This document shows positions 1-6,931 of a stretch of DNA of 11,153 bases, in pieces (position 1 is the stretch's first letter; each line of letters opens with the position of its first letter). The position numbers were made by a program, and so were the translations under genes. Below the pieces are notes generated by a model. The model did not search any database. It saw only the letters and a program-made list of their open reading frames with translations, and was not told the origin of the DNA. Location: the NCBI GenBank assembly GCA_947461915.1, contig CANHNG010000024.1, positions 1 through 11,153 of the forward strand. The letters are read 5' to 3'. The DNA is from Flavobacteriaceae bacterium. Its GTDB lineage: Bacteria > Bacteroidota > Bacteroidia > Flavobacteriales > Flavobacteriaceae.

Positions 1-1
1 C

Positions 2-1153
2 GGTTCCCGAATGGCAAAGCCAGATCGCAACGATTGGTATGAAACCGTGAAAATAAATTACGGAATTCGTCCCGATGGTTCTAAAGATTTCCCGGAACTT
101 CCCCCAGGTTTTGATGCCAAATCGAGTCAGGAACATTTCGATTTTTGGAATGACAAAAACGTACCTAATTCTTGGATAAAATTCCGCGATATCGCCTTGT
201 ATTGGACAGCCAAAGGCGTGGATGGTTTTCGATATGACATTGCCGAAATGGTGCCGTATGAATTCTGGAGTTATATGAATTCAGCTATAAAAATGGCTAA
301 TCCAGAATCTTTTTTAATGGCAGAAGTGTATAACCCAAATGAATATCGGAATTATATTCGCTTGGGTAAAATGGATTATCTCTACGACAAAGTGGAAACC
401 TACGATAAACTGAAGGATATAATTCAAGGTAGGTCTTGGCCTGATGGACTTTCGGACATCCAAAAAAACATGACCGACATTGAGCATCACATGCTCAATT
501 TTCTAGACAACCACGATGAACAGCGATTGGCAAGTCCAGAATTTGCAGGAACGCCAGAAAAAGGGAAGCCCTTAATGGTTGTTTCTACTACGATAAGCAC
601 TGCGCCAACCATGATTTATTTTGGACAGGAAGTTGGGGAGGCTGCCAATGAAAATGGTGGCTTTGGAACAAATTCCAGAACTTCTATTTTTGATTATGTG
701 GGTGTGCCCAATCATCAACGCTGGATGAACGAAGGAAAATTTGATGGCGGCCAACTTTCTCAAGACGAGAAAGACTTGCGCGATTTTTATAAAAGACTAC
801 TCAATTTTTCTGTCCAGAGTTCTGCCTTAATGGGAAAATTTCAGGAAATCCAATCCAGTAATCGTAATATCACACCAGGTTATGACATTGCAATCTATTC
901 CTATGTGCGATGGTCAGAAACTCAAAAATTGATTGTTGTCACCAATTTTTATTGGCTAACCACAAGTAATTTTGAATTGAGAATTCCTGCAGATATTTTT
1001 CAAAAATGGGGTTTGAGGGATGGAACTTATACAATTACAGACCAATTGTATCACCAAAGTAGTATTCCCTTGCGTGTGGAAAATGGTGAAGGTAAGGTTC
1101 AAATCACCATTGGTCCTTCTGAATCGTTTATTTATAGTTTGGTCTTGAATTAA
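2..1153 (+). CDS. GH13 alpha-amylase family glycoside hydrolase, 5'-truncated by the window edge
   Basis: This enzyme hydrolyses alpha-glucosidic bonds in starch- or maltodextrin-like glucans. The frame is already open at base 2, so the ATG at 11 is probably an internal Met and the true start lies outside the window. Counting from that Met, three of the four classic GH13 regions are visible. Region II is GVDGFRYD, with nucleophile Asp76. Region III is FLMAEVYNP, with acid/base Glu105. Region IV is FLDNHD, with transition-state Asp169. Region I (DxxxNH) and the signal peptide, if any, would lie upstream and cannot be seen. PTMIYFGQEVG (about 199-209) is the usual end of the (beta/alpha)8 barrel, and residues from about 290 onward form a beta-rich C-terminal domain. 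The stop codon directly abuts the stop of the convergent SOD gene. Exact substrate and location cannot be told from this fragment. Confidence 0.93.
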   Translation, partial: GSRMAKPDRNDWYETVKINYGIRPDGSKDFPELPPGFDAKSSQEHFDFWNDKNVPNSWIKFRDIALYWTAKGVDGFRYDIAEMVPYEFWSYMNSAIKMANPESFLMAEVYNPNEYRNYIRLGKMDYLYDKVETYDKLKDIIQGRSWPDGLSDIQKNMTDIEHHMLNFLDNHDEQRLASPEFAGTPEKGKPLMVVSTTISTAPTMIYFGQEVGEAANENGGFGTNSRTSIFDYVGVPNHQRWMNEGKFDGGQLSQDEKDLRDFYKRLLNFSVQSSALMGKFQEIQSSNRNITPGYDIAIYSYVRWSETQKLIVVTNFYWLTTSNFELRIPADIFQKWGLRDGTYTITDQLYHQSSIPLRVENGEGKVQITIGPSESFIYSLVLN

Positions 1154-1924
1154 TTACTTTTTCAGGGCCTCTTCGTAATTTTCGGCAACTTTGCTCCAGT
1201 TGATTACTTTGAAAAACGCATCTACATAGTTTTTCCTTTTGTACTGGTAATCTAGATAATAGGCGTGTTCCCAAAGATCTAATGCCAGAATCGGTGTTCC
1301 TGGAACGAGTGCATTGCGCATCAGTGGGTTGTCCTGATTTTGAGTACTTGTAATCTGTAGATTTCCCGATCGATCCACTATTAACCATACCCAAGCGGAG
1401 CCAAATTGTTTTGTGGCTTCTTCTTTGAATGAAGTGGTAAATTCAGTAAATGAACCAAATTTCTTTGTGATGGCTGCTGTCAAAGTGTCTTTGGGTTGTT
1501 GGGCGCCTTTTGGACCTATGCACTTCCAATACAAGGAGTGATTATAGTAGCCACCTGCATTGTTGCGAATTGAGGCATCGTTCATGTCCAATTTTGACAA
1601 AACTTCTTCAATGGTCAGATTCTCTAATTCGGTTCCAGCAACCGCTTTGTTTAAGTTATTGGTGTATGTCAAATAGTGCTTTGAATAATGCATTTCCAAT
1701 GTCAATGTCGATAAGTTTGGGGTCAAGGCTTCATATGTATAAGGTAATTTTTCCATCTGGAATGCACCTTCATCCGCTTTTACATCGTCAGGAACACCCA
1801 TCGTTATTTTTTCTTCGGCCGTAGGTAAAGGCACTTCGACTACTTCAGTAAGTTTTTTGTTGTTGCAGGATATTAAAATGGTAGTCAACAATAAACTTGA
1901 TATTAGAAAACGCATCTTTTTCAT
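1154..1924 (-). CDS. Exported lipoprotein superoxide dismutase, Mn-type Fe/Mn family
   Basis: This enzyme converts superoxide to oxygen and hydrogen peroxide. The 256-residue protein begins with a type II signal peptide: basic MKKMR, a hydrophobic stretch, and lipobox LISC with Cys20 as the predicted lipidated residue. About 35 residues of linker precede the SOD fold, which starts near 55. Metal ligands are His79 (MHYSKHY), His129 (GGYYNHSLYW), Asp216 and His220 (LDLWEHAYY); the gateway Tyr is Tyr87. TQNQDNPLM (Gln197) and Gly124-Gly125 resemble Mn or cambialistic enzymes rather than strict Fe-SODs, so manganese is inferred. Residues after the Cys (NNKK) lack the acidic pattern of Bacteroidota surface-export signals, which suggests a periplasm-facing lipoprotein. 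It is the last gene of the leftward operon, 10 nt after the acyl-CoA-binding protein gene. The name sodA is not assigned because classical SodA is cytoplasmic. Confidence 0.95.
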   Translation of the reverse strand: MKKMRFLISSLLLTTILISCNNKKLTEVVEVPLPTAEEKITMGVPDDVKADEGAFQMEKLPYTYEALTPNLSTLTLEMHYSKHYLTYTNNLNKAVAGTELENLTIEEVLSKLDMNDASIRNNAGGYYNHSLYWKCIGPKGAQQPKDTLTAAITKKFGSFTEFTTSFKEEATKQFGSAWVWLIVDRSGNLQITSTQNQDNPLMRNALVPGTPILALDLWEHAYYLDYQYKRKNYVDAFFKVINWSKVAENYEEALKK

Positions 1925-1934
1925 AATTCGTTAA

Positions 1935-2204
1935 TTATTTTTCCAACAGGAAATTTATGATTTCTATGTATTGTTCTTTTGCCTCGTCAATTGACAAATG
2001 GCTTATTTGAATCCAGGCATTGGTTTTGAAAGCATTTCTTAAATCATAACTTTCAGAATGGTTGTAACTTAATGTTCCGTAAGTTGCCTGCTTGTAAAAG
2101 GCGTAAAGACGTAATTGGATATCTTGTGGCAGGGATTCCTGAGTCATCTGTGAAGCTATTTCTACCGCTTCTTGAAAACGTGTATCTAAATCTTTTTCGT
2201 TCAT
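1935..2204 (-). CDS. Acyl-CoA-binding protein (ACBP family)
   Basis: This is a small four-helix cytosolic protein expected to bind long-chain acyl-CoA esters and carry or buffer them. The 89-residue length is typical of stand-alone ACBPs. The family core is visible as LYAFYKQAT (33-41), whose Tyr34, Tyr37 and Lys38 match the ligand-contacting Tyr/Tyr/Lys of eukaryotic ACBP. Lys60 and Trp64 (KTNAW) stand where the family has the KWDAW motif, and Tyr79 in EQYIEII corresponds to the conserved C-terminal Tyr. The DLRNAF segment is less canonical than usual. Its ATG overlaps the psd stop by 4 nt (ATGA), which implies translational coupling. Context points to acyl-CoA handling linked to phospholipid synthesis; that role is inferred. 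Confidence 0.9.
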   Translation of the reverse strand: MNEKDLDTRFQEAVEIASQMTQESLPQDIQLRLYAFYKQATYGTLSYNHSESYDLRNAFKTNAWIQISHLSIDEAKEQYIEIINFLLEK

Positions 2205-2857
2205 TCCAATTTTGTGGCGATAACGGTCTTTCCTCCTATTGCTTTTTGGTTAAGTGCCACGTTAATAGGAGTGCCTAAAGGCAAAAACAAATCAACTCTC
2301 GAACCGAATTTTATAAAACCAGCATCTTCACCCTGTATAACCTGCATTCCTTCCTCGGCGTAATTGACTATTCTCCTAGCCAAAGCCCCTGCAATTTGGC
2401 GGTATAAAATAGCTCCAAAAGTTTTATTTTCGATAACGACAGTCGTTCTTTCATTTTCTTCACTGGCCTTTGGGTGCCAAGCCACCAAGAATTTTCCAGG
2501 ATGGTATTTGCTGAATTTCACTATGCCACTAAGCGCATATCGTGTTACATGTACATTAATGGGCGACATAAAAATAGAAACTTGAATTCGTTTGTCTTTG
2601 AAAAATTCCCCTTCATAGACCTCCTCAATTACGACTACTTTTCCGTCTACTGGAGACAAAATTTGGTTCTCATTGGTAATTACGGTACGTTTTGGATTTC
2701 TGAAAAACTGCAATATGATAATTAATAGTACAAAAGCACTGATTTGTATGGCCATTTTTAGCCAATTCAAATCAATAAATTTATCGGACAATAACAGTAC
2801 AACAGCCGTAAAAACAATACCTATTAAAATAGATTGAGCTCCTTCTTTATGAAACAT
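2201..2857 (-). CDS. psd: Phosphatidylserine decarboxylase proenzyme
   Basis: This pyruvoyl-dependent enzyme decarboxylates phosphatidylserine to phosphatidylethanolamine at the inner membrane. The 218-residue proenzyme has two N-terminal hydrophobic segments (about 8-24 and 36-51), then SPVDG (68-72), NVHVTR with His103, and YHPGKF with His119. FIKFGSRVDLFLP near the C-terminus contains the self-cleavage site between Gly185 and Ser186; the Ser becomes the pyruvoyl group of the small alpha chain. The FGS site (not LGST) and the short length fit the compact PSD-A type widespread outside enterobacteria. Its 5' end overlaps cdsA by 11 nt and its stop overlaps the ACBP start. The phosphatidylserine synthase that would connect CdsA to Psd is not in the window. 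Confidence 0.96.
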   Translation of the reverse strand: MFHKEGAQSILIGIVFTAVVLLLSDKFIDLNWLKMAIQISAFVLLIIILQFFRNPKRTVITNENQILSPVDGKVVVIEEVYEGEFFKDKRIQVSIFMSPINVHVTRYALSGIVKFSKYHPGKFLVAWHPKASEENERTTVVIENKTFGAILYRQIAGALARRIVNYAEEGMQVIQGEDAGFIKFGSRVDLFLPLGTPINVALNQKAIGGKTVIATKLE

Positions 2858-3710
2858 AGTTTAGAATTTGGTAAAATAAAAATATAATTGGTGTTGCAAA
2901 TATAACACTATCCAGTCGATCTAGAATACCTCCGTGGCCGGGCATTATCCTGCCGCTATCTTTTACTCCCGCAATGCGCTTGAATTTGGATTCAATTAAA
3001 TCGCCAATGGTTCCGAAAATACTAACTATTAAAGCTGTTATTATCCAAATAAAAGTATTGGATTCCACAATTTTGATGTAGTATTTTGAAATGATATAAC
3101 TCGCTAAAACAGCAAATAAAACTCCGCCAATAAAACCTTCTATGGTTTTTTTAGGGGATACTTTTTCAAATAATTTTCTTTTTCCGATGGATTTCCCAAC
3201 AATATAGGCAAAGGTGTCATTTGTCCAAATTAGGATAAAAACACTGATGATAATCTTTGGGTTATAGCCTACTTTTCCGAATGGGATTTTCGTTATTAAA
3301 AGAAAAGGAAGGATAATATAGCCAATTAAATAGACGTATTTTGAGTAAGAGTTAAGGGTTGTCTGATTTTCGTTAAATAAAAATAAAAGACATTTTATAG
3401 AAACCAGCAGCACTAGAAAAAGAACGATTTTCTCAATATTTTGGTTGTATCGGATGGAATATAATAAAACCTCACCCTTTGTGGCATTTGCAATTCGATA
3501 CGTCAGAAAATAAGTGGCACCGGCAAAAAGAATAGGAACGGTTTTGTTGATGTTTACCAAACCGCAAAACTCAAATACAGCTATTATTAAGAATATTCCA
3601 AAAAGAATAAAAAAACTGTCAAAATTTTTGTTTGTCGAAAACAGTATTGAAGCTAACAGTAGAATCACATAAATCGCACCCGATATAGACCTCTTGAGTG
3701 TTTCATTCAT
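2847..3710 (-). CDS. cdsA: Phosphatidate cytidylyltransferase (CDP-diglyceride synthase)
   Basis: This integral inner-membrane enzyme makes CDP-diacylglycerol from CTP and phosphatidic acid, the branch point for all phospholipids. The 287-residue protein is mostly hydrophobic, with perhaps eight membrane segments. The complete CDS family signature runs from residue 241 to 267: it begins SKFKR, continues KDSG, and ends in GHGGILDRLD with the metal-binding Asp pair. SPKKTIEGFIGG (185-196) and NDTFAY (164-169) are the other conserved blocks. It starts 1 nt after the LUD gene stop and overlaps psd, so it is an internal operon gene with no room for its own promoter. Function is secure from the signature. 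Confidence 0.96.
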   Translation of the reverse strand: MNETLKRSISGAIYVILLLASILFSTNKNFDSFFILFGIFLIIAVFEFCGLVNINKTVPILFAGATYFLTYRIANATKGEVLLYSIRYNQNIEKIVLFLVLLVSIKCLLFLFNENQTTLNSYSKYVYLIGYIILPFLLITKIPFGKVGYNPKIIISVFILIWTNDTFAYIVGKSIGKRKLFEKVSPKKTIEGFIGGVLFAVLASYIISKYYIKIVESNTFIWIITALIVSIFGTIGDLIESKFKRIAGVKDSGRIMPGHGGILDRLDSVIFATPIIFLFYQILNYVS

Positions 3711-3711
3711 C

Positions 3712-4314
3712 TTAAAGATCTTCTAAAAGCAATAAATAAAGGTTTTTTGCGGTACTTCCATAATGGGTAAAATTTTCTTCTGCTGCTTTTTCGAAATATT
3801 TTATAGTGGTTATATTCGTTGGATAATCTCTTAAGTATTTCTTTTTTATAACACTAAGTCCGTCACTTTTTGATTCTATAATCTGGCTTATGGAGGCCAC
3901 AATGATAATATTTACGGGTAATTCGTTTGGTTTCTTTTGTTTGATTTGGTTGGAGGAAAATAACACAGAACCTTCATCAGCAATCAGATTCTCACAGCTT
4001 GCCAATAAAAAAGAGGGGTTTTGAGCTTTGTCATAGATGATTTTATTTTCATCAAGCATGCTGAAGAGAGTAGGCTCATAACATAGCGCTTCACTCTCGA
4101 ACCAGTCATTCTCTTCCAATATGTTTTCAAAATGATCTGTAACTTCGGTAATATTCTCACAGTATAAAAATTTACCGCCATTTTTTTTAAAATTATAAAT
4201 AAATTTTTCATCCAAAGACGCATCGGCATCAGGAATGAATTGGCCATATTCATTATCTTTTTCTTCCTCAGAAGCTGGATTAGTAGCGCCAAAAATTTTT
4301 CTAAAAAGACTCAT
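3712..4314 (-). CDS. Stand-alone LUD-domain protein (LutC/YkgG-like, DUF162)
   Basis: This is a 200-residue soluble protein with no signal peptide. It resembles the LUD domain of LutC, a partner of the lactate-oxidising LutABC complex, but no lutA or lutB lies in the window, so lactate use should not be assumed. The recognisable core is CENLIADEGSVLFSS (107-121), matching the family stretch that normally reads as IADTGT. A following beta-rich segment (PVNIIIVASISQI, 133-145) and a C-terminal GSTAKN motif (186-191) also fit. The canonical TG in the core is EG here. It is the first gene of the five-gene operon, with cdsA 1 nt downstream, and has a candidate TATCTTTG box upstream. Its biochemical role is unknown to me; family assignment is moderately strong. 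Confidence 0.8.
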   Translation of the reverse strand: MSLFRKIFGATNPASEEEKDNEYGQFIPDADASLDEKFIYNFKKNGGKFLYCENITEVTDHFENILEENDWFESEALCYEPTLFSMLDENKIIYDKAQNPSFLLASCENLIADEGSVLFSSNQIKQKKPNELPVNIIIVASISQIIESKSDGLSVIKKKYLRDYPTNITTIKYFEKAAEENFTHYGSTAKNLYLLLLEDL

Positions 4315-4354
4315 ATTTTTCTATACTAATTTTAATATAAAGTTTGAAAACGTC

Positions 4355-4362
4355 CAAAGATA
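4355..4362 (-). promoter_or_regulatory. Candidate -7 box for the LUD-cdsA-psd-ACBP-SOD operon
   Basis: On the minus strand this reads TATCTTTG, a perfect match to the Bacteroidota -7 consensus TAnnTTTG, 40 nt before the LUD start codon. The nearest upstream TTG is only 14 nt away, shorter than the usual 17-20 nt, so the -33 element is unconvincing. The box begins where the T-tract of the ftsH terminator ends. Confidence 0.45.
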
Positions 4363-4403
4363 AAAAAATCTTAATTCAAAAGTATCTTTTGAATTAAGAT
4401 TTT
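4362..4403 (-). terminator. Rho-independent-type terminator after ftsH
   Basis: A perfect 18-bp inverted repeat (arms 4386-4403 and 4365-4382) encloses a 3-nt loop at 4383-4385. Read on the minus strand it is followed by a run of T (7 in all, counting those in the stem). It lies about 30 nt beyond the ftsH stop and is well placed to end the rsfS-ftsH transcript. The stem is AT-rich, which is usual in this phylum. Confidence 0.85.
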
Positions 4404-4432
4404 AAAAATAATAAACGTTTTTGTATCTTTTA

Positions 4433-6358
4433 TTAGGCGACTACCTCTTCCAGATTTGTGTCAAACGTCCTTTTGCCAAAAATAGCTTCTAAGTCATCCT
4501 TAAAGATTACCTCTTTTTCTATCAGGATGTCTGCTAATTGGTTCAATTTGTCCTTATTGTCTTCTAATATTTTGATGGCTCTTTCGTATTGGCTTTCAAT
4601 CAATAAGGAGATTTCCTTATCAATAATCATGGCAGTTTCTTCAGAATAAGGTTTAGAAAAGCTGTACTCGCTTTGCCCAGTTGAATCATAATAAGTTACG
4701 TTTCCTATTTTTTCATTCAAGCCATATATGGTCACCATGGCACGAGCTTGTCGAGTCACTTTTTCCAAGTCACTAAGCGCTCCTGTTGAAATCCTATCGA
4801 AAGTTACTTTCTCGGCCGCTCTACCGCCCATTGTGGCGCACATCTCATCCAGCATTTGATCAGTACGAACAATTAAGCGTTCTTCCGGTAAATACCAAGC
4901 CGCCCCAAGACTTTGTCCTCTCGGTACTATCGTTACTTTTATCAATGGTGCTGCATGTTCTAACATCCAGCTCACCGTGGCGTGACCCGCTTCGTGAATG
5001 GCAATGGCTTTCTTTTCTTCCGGTGTCACAATTTTATTTTTCTTTTCAAGACCTCCTACGATTCTATCTACCGCATCCAGAAAATCTTGTTTATCTACTG
5101 CTGTTTTATTGTTTCTGGCTGCGATTAAGGCAGCTTCGTTACATACATTGGCAATATCAGCGCCTGAGAAACCCGGTGTTTGTTTGGCTAAAAATTCGGT
5201 GTCTAGTCCTTCTACTTTTTTCAAAGGGGCAAGATGCACCAAGAATATTTCAGCACGTTCCCGAATATCAGGCAAGTCCACAAAAATTTGTCTGTCAAAT
5301 CGACCCGCACGCATTAAGGCTTTGTCCAAAACATCGGCTCTATTTGTTGCGGCTAATACAATTACATTGGAATTGGTTCCAAAACCGTCCATTTCTGTAA
5401 GCAGTTGGTTCAATGTGTTTTCACGCTCGTCATTTCCGCCTGACATGTTGCTTTTTCCTCGGGCTCTACCTACGGCGTCAATTTCATCAATAAAGATAAT
5501 TGCAGGTGATTTTTCTTTGGCTTGTTTGAATAAATCGCGGACACGGGATGCACCAACTCCAACAAACATTTCTACAAAATCAGAACCTGATAAGGAGAAA
5601 AAGGGTACTTGTGCTTCGCCGGCAACGGCTTTTGCCAGTAAGGTTTTTCCCGTTCCTGGAGGTCCAACGAGCAGTGCGCCTTTTGGAATTTTACCTCCTA
5701 GATTGGTGTATTTTTCTGGGTTTTTCAAGAATTCTACGATTTCCTGTATTTCTTCTTTTGCACCTTCTAAACCGGCAACATCTTTAAAAGTGGTTTTGAT
5801 GTCCGTTTTCTCGTCAAAAAGCTTGGCTTTTGATTTTCCAATATTGAAAATCTGGCCTCCACCGCCTCCACCGCCTCCAGACATTCTTCGCATGATGAAT
5901 AACCAAACACCAATGATAATGATGATTGGTAATAAGCTAATAAGGATATCTGTCCAGTTATTTTTTGGTAAGAAATTAAAATCTTTTAATTTTCCCTCAT
6001 TAACTGCCTTTTCTAGCCTAGTTTGAAATAACTGGTCGTTACCGATGATAAAAGTATAATGAGGTCCTTTGTTTGGTCGGTCAAAAACATCTTTTGCTAC
6101 CTGTTTATTTGCGGGGTCTTTTAATGCTTGGGCATTCAGAAACACCTCGGCTTCGGTTTTATTATAAACAATTACTTTTTCAATTTGCCCTTTTTCTAAA
6201 TAAGCATTAAATTTTGAAGAGGTTAATGGAGAAGGTTCGGATAGATTAGAACCTCCAGTTATAAAACTGATGAACAAGAAAATCAGCAATATTGCCGTAT
6301 AAATTAACCAAGGACTTACTTTGAATTTGTTCGAATTTGGATTATTATCTTTAGCCAT
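4433..6358 (-). CDS. ftsH: ATP-dependent zinc metalloprotease FtsH
   Basis: This is a membrane-anchored AAA+ protease that extracts and degrades misfolded membrane proteins and regulatory substrates as a hexamer at the inner membrane. The 641-residue protein has membrane segments at about 17-35 and 138-156, flanking a roughly 100-residue periplasmic domain. A run of eight glycines (161-168) joins the second membrane segment to the AAA domain. Walker A is GPPGTGKT (232-239), the pore loop is FVG (265-267), Walker B is IIFIDEID (287-294), and the second region of homology ends in GRFDR with arginine fingers Arg353 and Arg356. The zinc site is HEAGH (455-459), with Asp530 as the probable third ligand. 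It lies 15 nt downstream of rsfS, so the two are probably cotranscribed, and a strong hairpin follows. Confidence 0.98.
   Translation of the reverse strand: MAKDNNPNSNKFKVSPWLIYTAILLIFLFISFITGGSNLSEPSPLTSSKFNAYLEKGQIEKVIVYNKTEAEVFLNAQALKDPANKQVAKDVFDRPNKGPHYTFIIGNDQLFQTRLEKAVNEGKLKDFNFLPKNNWTDILISLLPIIIIIGVWLFIMRRMSGGGGGGGGQIFNIGKSKAKLFDEKTDIKTTFKDVAGLEGAKEEIQEIVEFLKNPEKYTNLGGKIPKGALLVGPPGTGKTLLAKAVAGEAQVPFFSLSGSDFVEMFVGVGASRVRDLFKQAKEKSPAIIFIDEIDAVGRARGKSNMSGGNDERENTLNQLLTEMDGFGTNSNVIVLAATNRADVLDKALMRAGRFDRQIFVDLPDIRERAEIFLVHLAPLKKVEGLDTEFLAKQTPGFSGADIANVCNEAALIAARNNKTAVDKQDFLDAVDRIVGGLEKKNKIVTPEEKKAIAIHEAGHATVSWMLEHAAPLIKVTIVPRGQSLGAAWYLPEERLIVRTDQMLDEMCATMGGRAAEKVTFDRISTGALSDLEKVTRQARAMVTIYGLNEKIGNVTYYDSTGQSEYSFSKPYSEETAMIIDKEISLLIESQYERAIKILEDNKDKLNQLADILIEKEVIFKDDLEAIFGKRTFDTNLEEVVA
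5855..5878 (-). repeat. Octaglycine-coding microsatellite in ftsH
   Basis: Eight consecutive Gly codons cycle through GGA, GGC and GGT, making a 9-bp unit repeated about 2.7 times. They encode the flexible linker between the second membrane segment and the AAA domain. Loss or gain of whole units would keep the frame. Confidence 0.7.
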
Positions 6359-6373
6359 TATTGGTATATTTTT

Positions 6374-6745
6374 TTAGTATTTATTTTCGATTGTGGTGAT
6401 TTTAGCATCTCCCCAAAGACTCTCGATATTATAATATTCCCTAATTTGTTTTTGGAAAACATGAACCACAATATGCACATAATCCATAAGTACCCATTCG
6501 GCATTGTCGGATCCTTCCACATGCCAAGGCTTGTCTTTTAATTCTTTTGAAACTGTCTTTTGTATGGAGTTAACTATGGCGTTAACTTGAGTGTTTGAAT
6601 TTCCGTTGCAGATGATAAAATAGTCACAAACGGCGGTGTCTATTTCCCTTAAATCTAGAATATCGATGTCATTTCCTTTTACTTCTTCTATTCCTTTTAT
6701 AATGTTAGCTAATAGAACATCATTATTTACAGTCTTTTTTGCCAT
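6374..6745 (-). CDS. rsfS: Ribosomal silencing factor RsfS (Iojap/DUF143)
   Basis: This protein binds uL14 on the 50S subunit and blocks subunit joining, lowering translation during starvation. The 123-residue length and the conserved pattern fit the family closely: DLREIDTAVCDYFIICNGNS (31-50), then W-HVEG (74-78), AEWVLMDY (82-89), HIVVHVF (91-97) and the C-terminal YYNIESLWGDA. It is the first gene of the rsfS-ftsH pair, and birA is divergent 186 bp upstream. An imperfect -7 box (ATTATTTG on the minus strand, at 6829-6836) with TTG about 21 nt further upstream is the only promoter candidate I see. Confidence 0.95.
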   Translation of the reverse strand: MAKKTVNNDVLLANIIKGIEEVKGNDIDILDLREIDTAVCDYFIICNGNSNTQVNAIVNSIQKTVSKELKDKPWHVEGSDNAEWVLMDYVHIVVHVFQKQIREYYNIESLWGDAKITTIENKY

Positions 6746-6895
6746 GAATTATTTTTAATATAAGTTGGTAAAGTTACCATTTTTTGTGATTATTTTTGAA
6801 CCTTAACATAATATTAAATTATGTTTCGCAAATAATTTCTCATGAAATGAGCATAACCAATTTAAAGGCTTATAAAATTAAACAAATTTGTGAAT

Positions 6896-6903
6896 TACAT
6901 TTG
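6896..6903 (+). promoter_or_regulatory. Candidate -7 box of the birA promoter
   Basis: TACATTTG is a perfect match to TAnnTTTG, 28 nt before the birA ATG. No clear TTG sits 17-20 nt upstream, where the sequence is AT-rich, so only the -7 element supports this promoter. Confidence 0.45.
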
Positions 6904-6931
6904 ACCATTAAAAAACAAATAAAATCTACAA

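Noticed and set aside
3984..4292. 102-codon minus-strand open frame overlapping the LUD gene in another frame
   Set aside because: It is a frame-shifted shadow of the LUD coding sequence, with a biased Lys/Met/Leu composition and no recognisable domain.
4786..5400. 204-codon plus-strand open frame within ftsH
   Set aside because: This is another antisense shadow, low-complexity in Leu/Arg/Pro, with no promoter or family match, and it overlaps the first shadow in a different frame.
4998..6026. Long open frame (342 codons) on the plus strand, antisense to ftsH
   Set aside because: It is a shadow of the conserved AAA/protease coding sequence. It is rich in Ser, Phe, Pro and Lys with no domain, and includes a proline run that mirrors the glycine codons.
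6766..6779. Palindrome TGGTAA-AG-TTACCA in the rsfS leader as an operator
   Set aside because: Six-bp arms in AT-rich DNA are weak evidence, the 2-nt gap is too tight for a hairpin, and no second copy or regulator was seen. BirA here lacks the DNA-binding domain, so a biotin operator is also unlikely.
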